NCBI GenBank assembly: GCA_946902985.2
Contig: OX336389.2
Location: 1,010,693,441-1,010,757,440 of the forward strand
Origin: Meconema thalassinum
Lineage: Eukaryota; Arthropoda; Insecta; Orthoptera; Tettigoniidae
DNA: 64,000 nucleotides
Reading direction: 5' to 3'
The notes beneath the pieces were generated by a model, which saw only the letters and a program-made list of their open reading frames with translations, did no database searches and had not been told where the DNA came from. Shown here one piece after another: positions 54,418-64,000 of the stretch (its first letter is position 1; each line of letters begins with the position of its first letter). A program made the position numbers and the translations under genes.

Positions 54418-55464
54418 GTACCCTTCTGAAGGAGAATACATGGTTATACGTACGGTAGCTAGCTTGTCGGATCAGGGTGTGTTACGTTCTATCCCCAATG
54501 TGTAACACATATATTCAGGATTAGACCATACAGGTTAACAATCTACAATAACAAGATATCACATCTCAGCTAAAATGAAACTTTTACTGATCTAATACAT
54601 GGCAAAACAAATGAAATTACATTAACTGTACAAATCAAAAGAAAATATAATATAATAAAATTCAACTCTTCCTAAATTATTATTATTATTATTACATGAA
54701 TGAAACAATATTTTATTGGTTTCGACTTCTTCACCAATTACTTCGTTACCGGTAACATTTAACTTCTCAATGACAGGATTCATTACTATAAAAATTAATT
54801 TCTCATAAATTAAATCATCATTATTCATTATACTTCAAATAATAAAATTCATTAATAATCATTCTACTTCTCACAATTAAAATTCATTAATATTCATCGT
54901 ACTTCTCACAATTAAATTCATTAATATCCATTTTACTTTACACAATTAAATTCATTAATATCCATCTTACTTTCCACAATTTAATTCATTAATATTCATC
55001 TTACTTTCTACAATTAATTTCATTCTAACCTTTCACAAATCGGGGTCGGAATCACTTTCCTCTCCTTTACAAATTTTTACGAATAAGAACTTGCTCCACC
55101 ACCATGCATCATTAAGTAATTTCCCCGTGTGCAATTACTTCCACTGTTATCAATTACTTAAATTCGGGCTACCCGTTCCATATTCCTCGACTGGGACCAA
55201 CACTAACACGCTTACTACCGTTATACAATCTGCGTGCTGTGTATTTTTATTATTATTATTTACTGGAATGGCAAATTTTAGCCTTTTTCAAAATATTTTT
55301 CGTGGGATATATTCCCTGATCTGCAAACAATTGATTGCCATCCTTATTAAAATCGTATCTTGAATCATACAATGTTTCATAACTGTGTATTTTTAATTAC
55401 TGTACCAGTATCTTATGAATGGGCCACCCTCACCGGTCTACTCAGCCTCTCGGGACTCATCCTA
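54418..55464. other. AT-rich DNA with a 34-bp tandem repeat
   Basis: No gene is recognised. From 54843 to 55015, about five units of a ~34-bp repeat containing AATTCATTAATAT and TTACTTT.CACAATTAA occur (ATTC at 54847, 54882, 54916, 54950, 54984). The remainder is unassigned. Confidence 0.6.
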
Positions 55465-55950
55465 AAGGCTGGTTCATAATAGTCCGGGAACGAGAACGTG
55501 AACGGGAACGAGAAGGAAGTTTAAATTCACGCTACCTTATTGGTCGGTTCACAATCAATCTCCGAGAACGTGAAGCTAAATGTAGCCCTGGAAGGCCAAC
55601 GGGAAACATGGTTAAGTTTCTTGTTTGACGTTCTCGGAGCTACCCGGAGCCAATCAGAAACGTTGTACCTGCGCATGCGCAGTACGGAAGGAGTAGCCAG
55701 CGATGCGAACATAACCTGTGAATGCGCTCTCTAACCTTGCTTCTCTCAAGCGAAAAATTTGTGTTTAATAAAGCATTTCAGTTGTGTAATTGGTGTTTAT
55801 TATTGGGCGCTTGCTGATTGTTTTAATATTATTACGCTATAGTTGATTGCGCGCGCATGTAAAGTTCACGTTCGCGTTCGCGTTCGCTTCGCGTTCTCTT
55901 TTCCGTTCTCGTACTGGTTCTCGTTCCCGGGGCAATTGTGAACCAGCCTT
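55465..55950. mobile_element. Short inverted-repeat DNA element with GAACG-rich ends
   Basis: The left end AAGGCTGGTTCATAATAGTC and the right end ATTGTGAACCAGCCTT are inverted. Just inside, CGGGAACGAGAACGTGAACG faces TCTCGTTCCCG and many GTTCGC/GTTCTC hexamers at 55865-55930. 486 bp, no transposase. No obvious target duplication, so the superfamily is open. Confidence 0.8.
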
Positions 55951-56018
55951 GGCCGTTCAAAAGAATTTATAGGTTTTTAACTCCTCCCATTTCAAGATGG
56001 CCGCTGTCTGTATGTATA
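55951..56018. other. Short flank between two DNA elements
   Basis: 68 bp containing TTCAAGATGGCCGCTGTC. No feature recognised. Confidence 0.3.
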
Positions 56019-56025
56019 GGGAAAC

Positions 56026-57518
56026 CATAGCGTTTAGAAGAGAAAGTGTGCCGACTCCCGAGTTTGCCGTATCTTTAGTATGGGTAGTTGCTGCGCCCGC
56101 CGGTAGACTGCGCAGCGGTTGGTTGTGGCTGGCTGGAGACACTTTCTAAGCGCTCGCGAGTTTGAAAACATGGAAATGCTGCCGTGTTTAGTCCTTATTT
56201 CTTGGTGTTGAAAAGTGTATGCGATCAAGAAGTGAAATAATACATACGTTATGACACTGGTGTGTTTAGTATTTGTAAGCCTTTACACTTATTTCTTTAC
56301 GTTTGTGCTGTCGAGTGAATTATAACCTGGTAAGATTCGTCAAACAAAACTGTGTAAGTGAATATGCCGTGTTGTTTTGTTCCCGGGTGCCGATCTGGAT
56401 ACGACAAGTCATCTGCAACAGATAGGCACTTTTTTAGACCTCCAAAAGCCGAAGATGATTTATTTAAATGGGCTAAGGCCATTCCGAGGAAAGACATTAA
56501 ATTGTCAAGTAAGTCATCTGCAGCCTATGTGACAAACATTGCTCCGATAATTTCCTTATAAAAACGGACACTTTCATTATAGAAGGAAAGACAGTCGAAA
56601 TGGCGAGAATGAGATGGAGTTTGAAGTCTGGTGCTGTCCCACACTATCTAGCCGGGTATATTGTCAAGCAACTAAGGAAAGGGATCAGCTGTGTGAAGTG
56701 TGCAACAACCCTTCAAAGTGAAAAGGCCGTCGGACACAACAGCTGCAACTTTCACTAATATAAAGGACTTTGGCACAATAAATGCCCTTAGCTACCTAAC
56801 TCAACCGTCTGACAGTGTCTTCAACATTCTTTTACAGGTCGAAGTAGTCGTTGAAATGGAATTATCTTCCCTTTCAAATTTGTGGGTTGATATATTTTAT
56901 GAGTGTTAGGACAGCATTGATGAGATTGTTTTAGGGCCGTGATTTTTTGATGGTGTATGGAACATAAACTGGACCTTATTGGAAAACTCGTTTTTCATTT
57001 CATGAAGTGCGCTTTTTCTTTCGTACGAAAGAAATTAGGAAAGAGCAGTCAACTTCTAAGTCTGGAAAATCATCGCGTAAGCTGTCCAAAGCTTCGGACA
57101 ACTGAGAGCTATAAGTTATATGGGTGAGTTTGTCATTATACTGTATTATATTATATTTACTTTATTTGTGCAGTAGTGAATGGTCTGTAGCTTTACGATT
57201 TTCACACATTCAGTTACATTTTGACCCCCGTCAGAATGTTTTATTTCCTTATTATATGAACCTATGACGCAATCTGATGTTTCATAATTAACACAACGGA
57301 CGTTAGCGTTGTATATACTCAGTGCGGAGAATTTTATATTTGGATCATCTTGTCTAATACAACGTAGTGTAAGCTGATAACATTCAGTTACTGAAAAGTA
57401 ACATTCAACTGCTTGTATTGATACCGTCCTCACACAGCGCTAGCCGACGCTAGAGCCACCTAGCGGCTGGACCATACAAACTCCACAAGTCACGTCACTT
57501 TCTCTTCTAAACGCTATG
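56026..57518 (+). mobile_element. P-element-like transposon with THAP domain, internally deleted
   Basis: Inverted ends CATAGCGTTTAGAAGAGAAA and their reverse complement (23 bp shared) bound a 1493-bp element. GGGAAAC lies at 56019-56025 and 57519-57525, a 7-bp duplication (8 bp is usual for the P superfamily, and the eighth base may have changed). Coding remnants are a THAP domain and pieces of P-type transposase. Confidence 0.86.
56364..56755 (+). pseudogene. P-like transposase remnant: THAP zinc finger plus C-terminal piece
   Basis: ATG at 56364 gives MPCCFVPGCRSGYDKSSA, the first Cys pair of a THAP domain, then FFRPPKAEDDLFKWAKAIPR with the conserved Trp and Pro. The second zinc pair (Cys-x2-His-Phe) is expected near 56527-56545 but is destroyed by a small frame change, and the frame ends at 56561. 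Downstream in other frames are TDTFIIEGKTVEMAR and HYLAGYIVKQLRKGISCVKC, the latter typical of the C-terminal insertion region of P-type transposases. The catalytic core is deleted. Inactive. Confidence 0.83.
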
Positions 57519-57525
57519 GGGAAAC

Positions 57526-58857
57526 CTTTCCCCTTTTCAAACCTACATTATATTCTTCCTTCTGACCCAGACTTTTTTCATGGGCGACACACCAAATGCC
57601 GAACTGATTTAACAAGGGCAATCATCCCTTGACCTAATATGATCATGTGGTCTTACCGAAAGGTTTCAATTATTTAATCCTGACCTCACGAGCATCTACA
57701 TTTCTCTCTGGCCTAAACTTCGGCCTTATAAATGAATCCTTTTGAGGGGTTAGACTACTATGACAGTGGATTATTTTCTTGGAAAAGCTGATGGCCGAAT
57801 CAAATAGCGGTAAGGTGAATGACACATTCCCCCGCTAATACAATACTCATAAGAGGTGATGCACAATTAACAGACCTGGAGCGGAAATCGAACCTCGTCC
57901 CCAGCTGTTCAGAAGCTTCAATTACGCTCTCCATGGCGCTTTAAACAATTCACCTGGTGCACACACCGGCACTATAATACACATATCGGATGCACCCTGG
58001 CATCTCCTGTCCATCACCTGCACTGGCAGCATGAGACAATTTCTATCCTCAGACAACATTTTTGACGACCTTTGGGCTCAATCTAGCTCTTTCCTGAATG
58101 TCCGCGCCGTGAATAATCCCTCGTACTTAATGCGCTCAATCTGGCATCTACATTTTATATAGCTTTTATATCAGCTGCAATCATTAATTTCTATTGAAGC
58201 CTTTAGTTAATCATGATTTTTACAATTTCGTCACACTTGTTAACTTGAAATCAATAACCTCTCAACATTTCAATCTGGCCCATTCTAATATATTTCTATA
58301 ATTTCTGATAATATCATTTATTTTTGTCAATCCCGTCCACCCTACGATTTCTAATCACATGAATAACACATCCGCACTAATTTCGGATCCCTCTTATAAT
58401 TTAAATGACACAATTCCTTTATAAGTTGATGCGTAGTGCGATATTCTACATTACATAATCAAAATTCAGAACTTACTCATTACGCCTAGGGTGGTCGAAC
58501 CCAGTAGTGGATTATTTCACCCATCATGTGGTGTTTACTCCTCCATCTTCATAAATTTGGAATGTTTAACACTCATTTTCCTTGCACACTTGGCTTCGTG
58601 ATTACAGATTTTAAAGCCTTATATTTTCACTTTCACAAATTGACATTAGGTCTACACTTGACACTAAGAAATATGACACTTTTAACCCAACAATTTAACA
58701 TGACACTTTTAACACTAAAACATACACTTTTGTACATCCTTCTTCGTTTCCCTGCCTAATCCCATTTTTGCAGGTGATTTTCCTTCCCCTCGCGGCGATA
58801 GAATCATGTAGTCCTTACCTGGCGAAGATCCCTGATAGAATCCCGTTCTCCACCAAT
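57526..58857. other. Unassigned DNA, probably internal region of an LTR element (minus strand)
   Basis: No ORF with recognisable domains. At 58838-58857, read on the minus strand, TTGGTGGAGAACGGGATTC looks like the primer-binding site just inside an LTR. A tRNA-like B-box GAGGTTCGATTTC (minus strand, about 57888-57900) suggests a degraded SINE at roughly 57780-57975. Confidence 0.45.
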
Positions 58858-59318
58858 TGAAAGTCTATCTGATGATTCCTATACTGAATGATATTCGTCG
58901 GTAGCTTGCCTCATTAATATCTCAGCTACCAAGAGTTCATGAATTACTCTTACGTATTTCGCCGTACCCTGCTATCCTAATATTGTACTTATTAGCTCGC
59001 GGCTATCTCGATTAAACATATGCTTGTCCCAGCATGAATATACTGATTCACTCTAAACTTTGCATTAGCTGCACTCAATGTTCACTGATGCCTGGGTACT
59101 TCAACTAATGTTACTCGTCACATACGGTCACGATAATGTTCGCATTGTCTGACGCTACACGCATCATTCAATTACTCGCTACTGTTCATACGTTATTTAC
59201 ATATGCTACTTGGCTTGTCTTCGCGGTATCTACTCTCATATGTAGAATGTCGCGAACTTAGCCTTCCAATGGCTTTAAACGTGAGTACTGTTCATTTATT
59301 ATTATTATTATTAGTATT

Positions 59319-62300
59319 CTTCTTCTTCTTTCGAATAACCCATTTGGAGGGTACGATGAATCAACGTTGGCTATTGTCCATTGTATTCAATTTCCGTTGT
59401 TTCCAAATTTCTTTCATCCTTCTAGAGTGACGATCTTTCTCCTCCTGAGTCCACTTTCTGCCAGTTGTTTGTTTCTTCCTTTCTTGAAATTTTGCGTTTT
59501 GAATAGCTTCTCTGAAGAGTGATCTGTTTGCTATTGTGTCTGTCTGAATTTTGGCGTTTGTCAAATCTTTGTCAATTTCAATGAACCATGTGGGTTTGGA
59601 TTTGTAACTAGTCAGTAAGTTGAAGATCTGTTTAGTTAGTCTACTATTTTCCATTCTATAGATATGCCCAAAAAACTGTAATCTTCTCTTTCTCATTACA
59701 TCAGTTAATTTTTCACATTTCAAATATAACTCTCTATTTGGTCGTAACCTATATTCTGCGTTATTATTTCGTTTAGCTCCCAGTATTTTTCTCAGAATTC
59801 GTCTTTCAGTCTTCTCTAATTTGTCTAAATCACCAAATCTTGTTAATTTAAGTGTTTCTGCTGCATACAGAGTTTCAGGTCTGACTACTGTTTGATAATG
59901 CCTTAATTTAGTGTTCCAGGATAAGCTTTTTTTATTATATATATCTTTTGTCATATGAAAACACCTTTGTAATTTATGCATACGTGTTTCTATTGCTGTC
60001 TTTTCCTGTGAGTCATTCATTATCCACTCTCCTAGGTATTTAAAGGAATTTGTTTTACATACTGAACTGTCATGAATTGTGATACTTTTGGGGGCATCGG
60101 TGATGTTTGTCATGAACTTAGTTTTTTCAAATGATATTTGTAGTCCGACTTTGGCTGCCTGTTTTTGCAACTCTCTAATTTGTTCTTGGGCAGTATCCAG
60201 TGAGTCAGTAAGTAATGCAATGTCATCCGCAAAAGCTAAACAATCTACAGTGATTTTATTTGGATGTCTTCCTAGTTGAACGCCTTTAGTATTGATGGCT
60301 TTCCTCCACTCTCGAATTACCTTTTCCAATGCACAATTGAAAAGCAGAGGTGACAGACCATCTCCTTGTCTCACACCTGACTTTATTTTGAAAGATTTTG
60401 AAAGTTCCCCTCTAAATTTAACTTTGGAAGTTGTGTTCGTTAGTGTTGCTTGAATTATTTCAGTTGTCTTGTTATCAAGTCCAAATTCCTTCAGAATGTT
60501 AATAAGTGCCTTTCTGTCAATGGAGTCATAGGCTTTTTTAAAATCCACAAAAGTAACTACATATTTCAAGTTCCTGATTTTCCTCATGTCTAATATGCTC
60601 TTTAAATTTAGTATTTGCTCCATACATGATCGTCCCTTCCTAAACCCTGCCTGATACTCTCCCAATTGTGGGTCAAGTATTTTTTCCGCTCTTTTTAAAA
60701 GTGCTTTGGATAAGATCTTATAGGTCACTAGCAGGAGGGAGATTCCTCTGTAATTGTTAGGATCTGTTTTCTTCCCTTTCTTATGTAGTGGATGTATCAA
60801 AGCAGATGTCCATTCTGATGGTAAACTGTGTGTTTTCCATATGTCATTTATGATTTCCGTTAAACATAGGATCATGTTGTCACTCGAGTATTTCCATAAT
60901 TCAGCAACTATACTATCTTCTCCAGATGCTTTGTTATTTTTAAGTTCGTTTATAATCTCTTTAATTTCATTTGTTGTTGGTGGTTTCGAGTCTGGAGGAA
61001 CGGGGAGTATATTATCAAAATTAAATGTCTCCTTTGGTGGATCGCAGTTGAGGAGTTCTTCAAAATATTCTGCAAGTATTCTGCAATTTTCAGCGTTATT
61101 ATATGCAGTTTTCTGAGTCTTTGGATCTGTGAAAAGCAAGCTTGGTGGAGTATACTTCCTTAAACTACTTCTGAAAGTTTTGTAGAAGTCCTTTATATTG
61201 TGCTGTCTGAAGTCCGATTCTATTAATGTTAATTGGTCTTTCATATGTTGCACTTTTACCCTTTTGAGTCCCTTAGATGCATGTTTTCGGGATTCTATAA
61301 AGCTGTTCCTGGTATTCTCATTTTTATTTGCATTCCAGATGTTCCAAGCTCGTTGTCTTTTAAAGATTAGTTCATCACACTCAGCAGTCCACCAGGCATG
61401 TTTTCGTTTTCTTTTAAGGAGAATGGTTTCTTCTGCTGTCTGTACTAAGTCTCTTTGAAGTTGTTCCCATGTTTTAGGTGCTCTGCTTTCCAAAAGTGTT
61501 TTGAAATTATTTTCTGTAGCTAATTTTTGAGTATCAAACTTTTTGGATTGATAATGATTTTTCTTTTTATATATTGGTCTAATTTTGAATTTAATGAGTG
61601 ACAGATAGTGGTCTGAATCTAAACCTGCACTCTTAGCAACTTTCACATTGAGTATCTCCATTGTAGACTGTCTGCTAATAGCAACATGGTCAAGTTGTTT
61701 CTCACCACAAACTGGATTTGGGGAAACCCAAGTAGTTTGTTTCCTAGGAAGTTTTTTGAAGAATGTAGATTTCAGGACTATGTTATGCTCTCTGCATAAA
61801 CTAATAAGTCTTTCTCCATTTGTGTTAGTTCTTTTATGTGCCGGGAAATTGCCTACTATGGACCGATGTTGACGTTCTTTGCCGATTTGAGCGTTAAAGT
61901 CTCCAAGTAGAAGTATTATATTTTTTGATGGAATTTGATCCAGGGTGTTTGATAGTTCTTGCCAAAAATTTTCCGTTTGTTCTTTCTGAGTCCTATTTTT
62001 CTCATTAGTTGGTGCATGTGTATTGACAATGGTATAAACTTTGTTTACTGATTTAAAGGATAGCAGGGATAATCTTTCATTAATGGATTGAAACTCTATT
62101 ATTGAATTTAATATGTTCTGATTTACAATGAACCCAGTTCCAAACTGAGGTACATTTTTCATAACTCTCTTTCCAGGTTTTCCCTTGAATATTCTATAAC
62201 CTTCTGAATCAAATGGATGTTCATCAGTATATCTAGTTTCTTGAAGAGCTGTTATCATAATCCTTTTCTCTTTGATGAAATTTATTAGAGTTTTAAGTTT

Positions 62301-62974
62301 TCCTGTTTTTAAGAGTGAATTGACATTAAAGGTAGCCAAAAAGTTTATGTTCTTGTGCTTAATTTTACTAGTGATTTGCTTAATGCTATTTTCAAGATGC
62401 TCCGACTCATCCTTTTCATCCTTTGCACAATGATGTAGGCCCCCAGAATCCGAGTGCCTACTTTTCATTTCCTTGGAAAATGGAGATTGGTTACTCCCTG
62501 GGGTAAAATCTCTTACAATGTGCATATCCATTGTTGATTGTTTGCTAGGTTAAGGGAACAAGTCCCCTAAAAATTCTACTCGAGGTTGTTAGCTCCGAGG
62601 ATGGGTTTTCAGCCGCACCTTTGGTGAACAGACGCTGACCATCTAGCCGCTTGCTGCAAGACAGACGCTAAATGGATTTATGTAAAGCTGACATCTAACT
62701 AAATCATAGGGTAGATGCCTTTTATCCTATTAATCCCGGATACAGGGCCGCCCCGTCCGCCATTCATATTGTTCTATAGATCATCTATTCCACTATCAAT
62801 GCCGTTGAGGACTTCACCGTAACCCTGGCAAGGGACCCTGACAAGGTGCTACCAGCCGGGCCAGCTGGACCTTGGTTTTTTTAGAGGTGTTACTCCTCTA
62901 TCACTCACCGCTTTGTCCTGGCTTGTGACAGGCAGAGCCTGGCTTCCCAAACATTGGGCCCAGGTTGGCGGGTT
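59319..62974 (-). mobile_element. LINE F, full-length, apparently intact
   Basis: TTATTATTAGTATT lies at 59305-59318 and 62975-62988, a 14-bp target duplication (simple sequence, so some caution). Minus strand: 5' leader 62974-62532, one long ORF 62531-59361, short 3' UTR and a (GAA)n tail at 59319-59330. The leader contains the ~100-bp segment shared with the start of LINE E (about 62805-62890). Confidence 0.88.
59361..62531 (-). CDS. Endonuclease-reverse transcriptase of LINE F, 1056 residues, uninterrupted
   Basis: Copies the element RNA into the genome by nicking target DNA and priming reverse transcription. Endonuclease: TFNVNSLLKTGK (Asn ~69), ALQETRYTD (Glu ~98), LLLGDFNAQIG (~208-217), TTWVSPNP, QLDHVAIS and LDSDHYLS (His ~308), so all catalytic motifs are present. 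RT: NKASGEDSIVAELW (~533), NNYRGISLL, EYQAGFRKGRSC, VTFVDFKKAYDSIDR (motif A, ~659-673), GVRQGDGLSPLLFN (motif B, ~719-732), CLAFADDIALL (motif C, ~764-774), FKYLGEWI. C-terminal: KRRLQFFGHIYRM. RTE-like wording; clade inferred. The start was chosen as the first ATG (MDMHIV); no stop or shift in 1056 codons, unlike every other LINE here. Confidence 0.92.
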   Translation of the reverse strand: MDMHIVRDFTPGSNQSPFSKEMKSRHSDSGGLHHCAKDEKDESEHLENSIKQITSKIKHKNINFLATFNVNSLLKTGKLKTLINFIKEKRIMITALQETRYTDEHPFDSEGYRIFKGKPGKRVMKNVPQFGTGFIVNQNILNSIIEFQSINERLSLLSFKSVNKVYTIVNTHAPTNEKNRTQKEQTENFWQELSNTLDQIPSKNIILLLGDFNAQIGKERQHRSIVGNFPAHKRTNTNGERLISLCREHNIVLKSTFFKKLPRKQTTWVSPNPVCGEKQLDHVAISRQSTMEILNVKVAKSAGLDSDHYLSLIKFKIRPIYKKKNHYQSKKFDTQKLATENNFKTLLESRAPKTWEQLQRDLVQTAEETILLKRKRKHAWWTAECDELIFKRQRAWNIWNANKNENTRNSFIESRKHASKGLKRVKVQHMKDQLTLIESDFRQHNIKDFYKTFRSSLRKYTPPSLLFTDPKTQKTAYNNAENCRILAEYFEELLNCDPPKETFNFDNILPVPPDSKPPTTNEIKEIINELKNNKASGEDSIVAELWKYSSDNMILCLTEIINDIWKTHSLPSEWTSALIHPLHKKGKKTDPNNYRGISLLLVTYKILSKALLKRAEKILDPQLGEYQAGFRKGRSCMEQILNLKSILDMRKIRNLKYVVTFVDFKKAYDSIDRKALINILKEFGLDNKTTEIIQATLTNTTSKVKFRGELSKSFKIKSGVRQGDGLSPLLFNCALEKVIREWRKAINTKGVQLGRHPNKITVDCLAFADDIALLTDSLDTAQEQIRELQKQAAKVGLQISFEKTKFMTNITDAPKSITIHDSSVCKTNSFKYLGEWIMNDSQEKTAIETRMHKLQRCFHMTKDIYNKKSLSWNTKLRHYQTVVRPETLYAAETLKLTRFGDLDKLEKTERRILRKILGAKRNNNAEYRLRPNRELYLKCEKLTDVMRKRRLQFFGHIYRMENSRLTKQIFNLLTSYKSKPTWFIEIDKDLTNAKIQTDTIANRSLFREAIQNAKFQERKKQTTGRKWTQEEKDRHSRRMKEIWKQRKLNTMDNSQR

Positions 62975-63118
62975 TTATTATTAGTATTATTATACTTATA
63001 CTTATGTACACTCAACACATTGTTTTAGCGCGTCTAATTTCGATCGCGACGCGCCGTGACTTTCCTGTACCGGGGTGCGATAACTTGTGTGTATAATGGT
63101 ACTTAATTATTCGTAACA

Positions 63119-64000
63119 TTGTATTAGAACACTGTTCACTATTACTTATTCACTTCACTTTAGTACTTTGTATTGCACGTCATCTGGACTGCAGAGTGGT
63201 GCAGGTTCACCCTCTGAAGTCTCGGAAACTTATGTTTGGATCTCCCCGCTGCAGGCTTATATGGCTTTGAGCTCAAAAATTATTTCGCGGCTTCACTGGG
63301 GAGCTCAATTTCATAAATATTGTCTATTGACCTCTTGGCACCATCTTCCCATGTAGAATTTCGTGTAGCTCACGAATATTCGCTTCGGAGAATGATCCGA
63401 TCGGCCAATTACTTTATATAAAATTATCAAATCTTAGCGTGGGCACGCTATTGTTCGGGGGTTTTCCGTGAACACTCCGCTGGCATCTTATATTAGTGTG
63501 CTTCCACGATAATTCTTAAATCTGCTGTCATTAAGGCGTTTTACATCCTCGTAAATTATGTGCTTGATTTTCTCTTTCTAACGGTGTCTTTTATTAATTT
63601 TATATTGGCCTGATCTCCAAATATTGCTGGGATTTGGCGGTACCCTTTCCCCCTGTGCTCGACTTTCTTTGTTTTAGACTCAATCCGGCGTCAGGAGTGG
63701 GGTTCACCCTCTGCGAAAGTAGTGTGGCGTGAGTGACATTAATGACATTTGGAGACTGTCTAGCACGCCCTCCCGAGAAGGCAATTTGACAACTGTCAAG
63801 TCCTCTGGACTCTGTGTGTTTTAAGCCTGAAATTGGGCTAAACTACACTAGATATGCAATATTTAGTTCATATTCTTAAATGTTTCTTATTCTTAGTGTC
63901 CCATGAGCTGATCTAACATCAATAAGTAGTGGGTCCTTTCAATTTGCATAATTCTTAAGTGCCTCAGGTCTTGGTTCCTTCCTAATTAAGCCTGGATTCA
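63119..64000. other. Unassigned DNA at the window end
   Basis: No coding motif. GTTCACCCTCTG occurs twice (about 63207 and 63708), the second next to GGCGTCAGGAGTGGGGTTCA, which resembles the primer-binding region of LTR elements (compare TGGTGTCAGAAGTAGGA in Gypsy-1). Possibly another LTR boundary; not established. Confidence 0.35.

Larger units (their letters stand above)
58858..63118 (-). mobile_element. LTR (about 590 bp net) split by LINE F
   Basis: On the minus strand the LTR would begin TGTTACGAATAATTAAG at 63118 and end CTTTCA at 58858, followed by the primer-binding-site-like TTGGTGGAGAACGGGATTC. Subtracting LINE F and one 14-bp duplication leaves about 591 bp. The start resembles the solo LTR at 37191 (TGTTACG). 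No second LTR copy was found, so this remains a candidate. Confidence 0.5.

Noticed and set aside
54481..54510. TGTTACGTTC at 54481 as the partner of the LTR starting at 63118
   Set aside because: Only the first seven bases agree. The following sequence differs and the flanks (GGGTG, TTGTA) do not match.

Overview
The window is eukaryotic, intron-containing and very rich in transposable elements. The only host gene I can support is the 3' end of an animal mitochondrial short/branched-chain acyl-CoA dehydrogenase (Acadsb) on the + strand: exons 176-358, 14786-14921 and 15012-15190. They are separated by a 14.4-kb intron full of transposons and by a 90-bp intron. A large insect genome, probably a polyneopteran (orthopteran, phasmid or cockroach relative), is suggested by the element mix: RTE/CFDP2-like and jockey-like LINEs, Penelope, mariner, P-like and hAT elements, and a SINE with a body resembling those of large insect genomes. 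That identification is inference.

Region by region: 1-15.2 kb is Acadsb. Its intron holds a mariner deletion derivative, a jockey-like LINE (LINE A, minus strand) broken by LINE B, which is itself broken by an RTE-like LINE C copy, then a dispersed repeat in inverted arrangement, a hAT fragment, a Penelope GIY-YIG fragment and a MITE. 15.2-24.5 kb holds a GTF2IRD2-like hAT and a second RTE copy split by a non-autonomous hAT. 24.5-50 kb is one nested block. LINE D is broken at one position, and between its halves (26657-49336) lie Gypsy-1, four blocks of a 98-bp tandem monomer, a decayed hAT, Gypsy-2 (containing a solo LTR), a 2.3-kb solo LTR, and LINE E. LINE E follows directly on the last monomer block. 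The flanking ACATG repeat and the in-frame continuity of LINE D suggest the monomer array and LINE E arrived as one unit, i.e. that the array is LINE E's 5' region. 50-57.5 kb has a SINE, a LINE 3' end, a third RTE copy, a short inverted-repeat DNA element and a P-like element with a THAP domain. 57.5-64 kb has an LTR with a primer-binding-site-like boundary, split by LINE F. LINE F has an uninterrupted 1056-residue endonuclease/reverse transcriptase ORF, the only intact autonomous element seen.

The elements do not form a pathway. Their insertion order can be read from TIRs, target-site duplications and interrupted reading frames. All assignments were made by reading motifs, without database searches.
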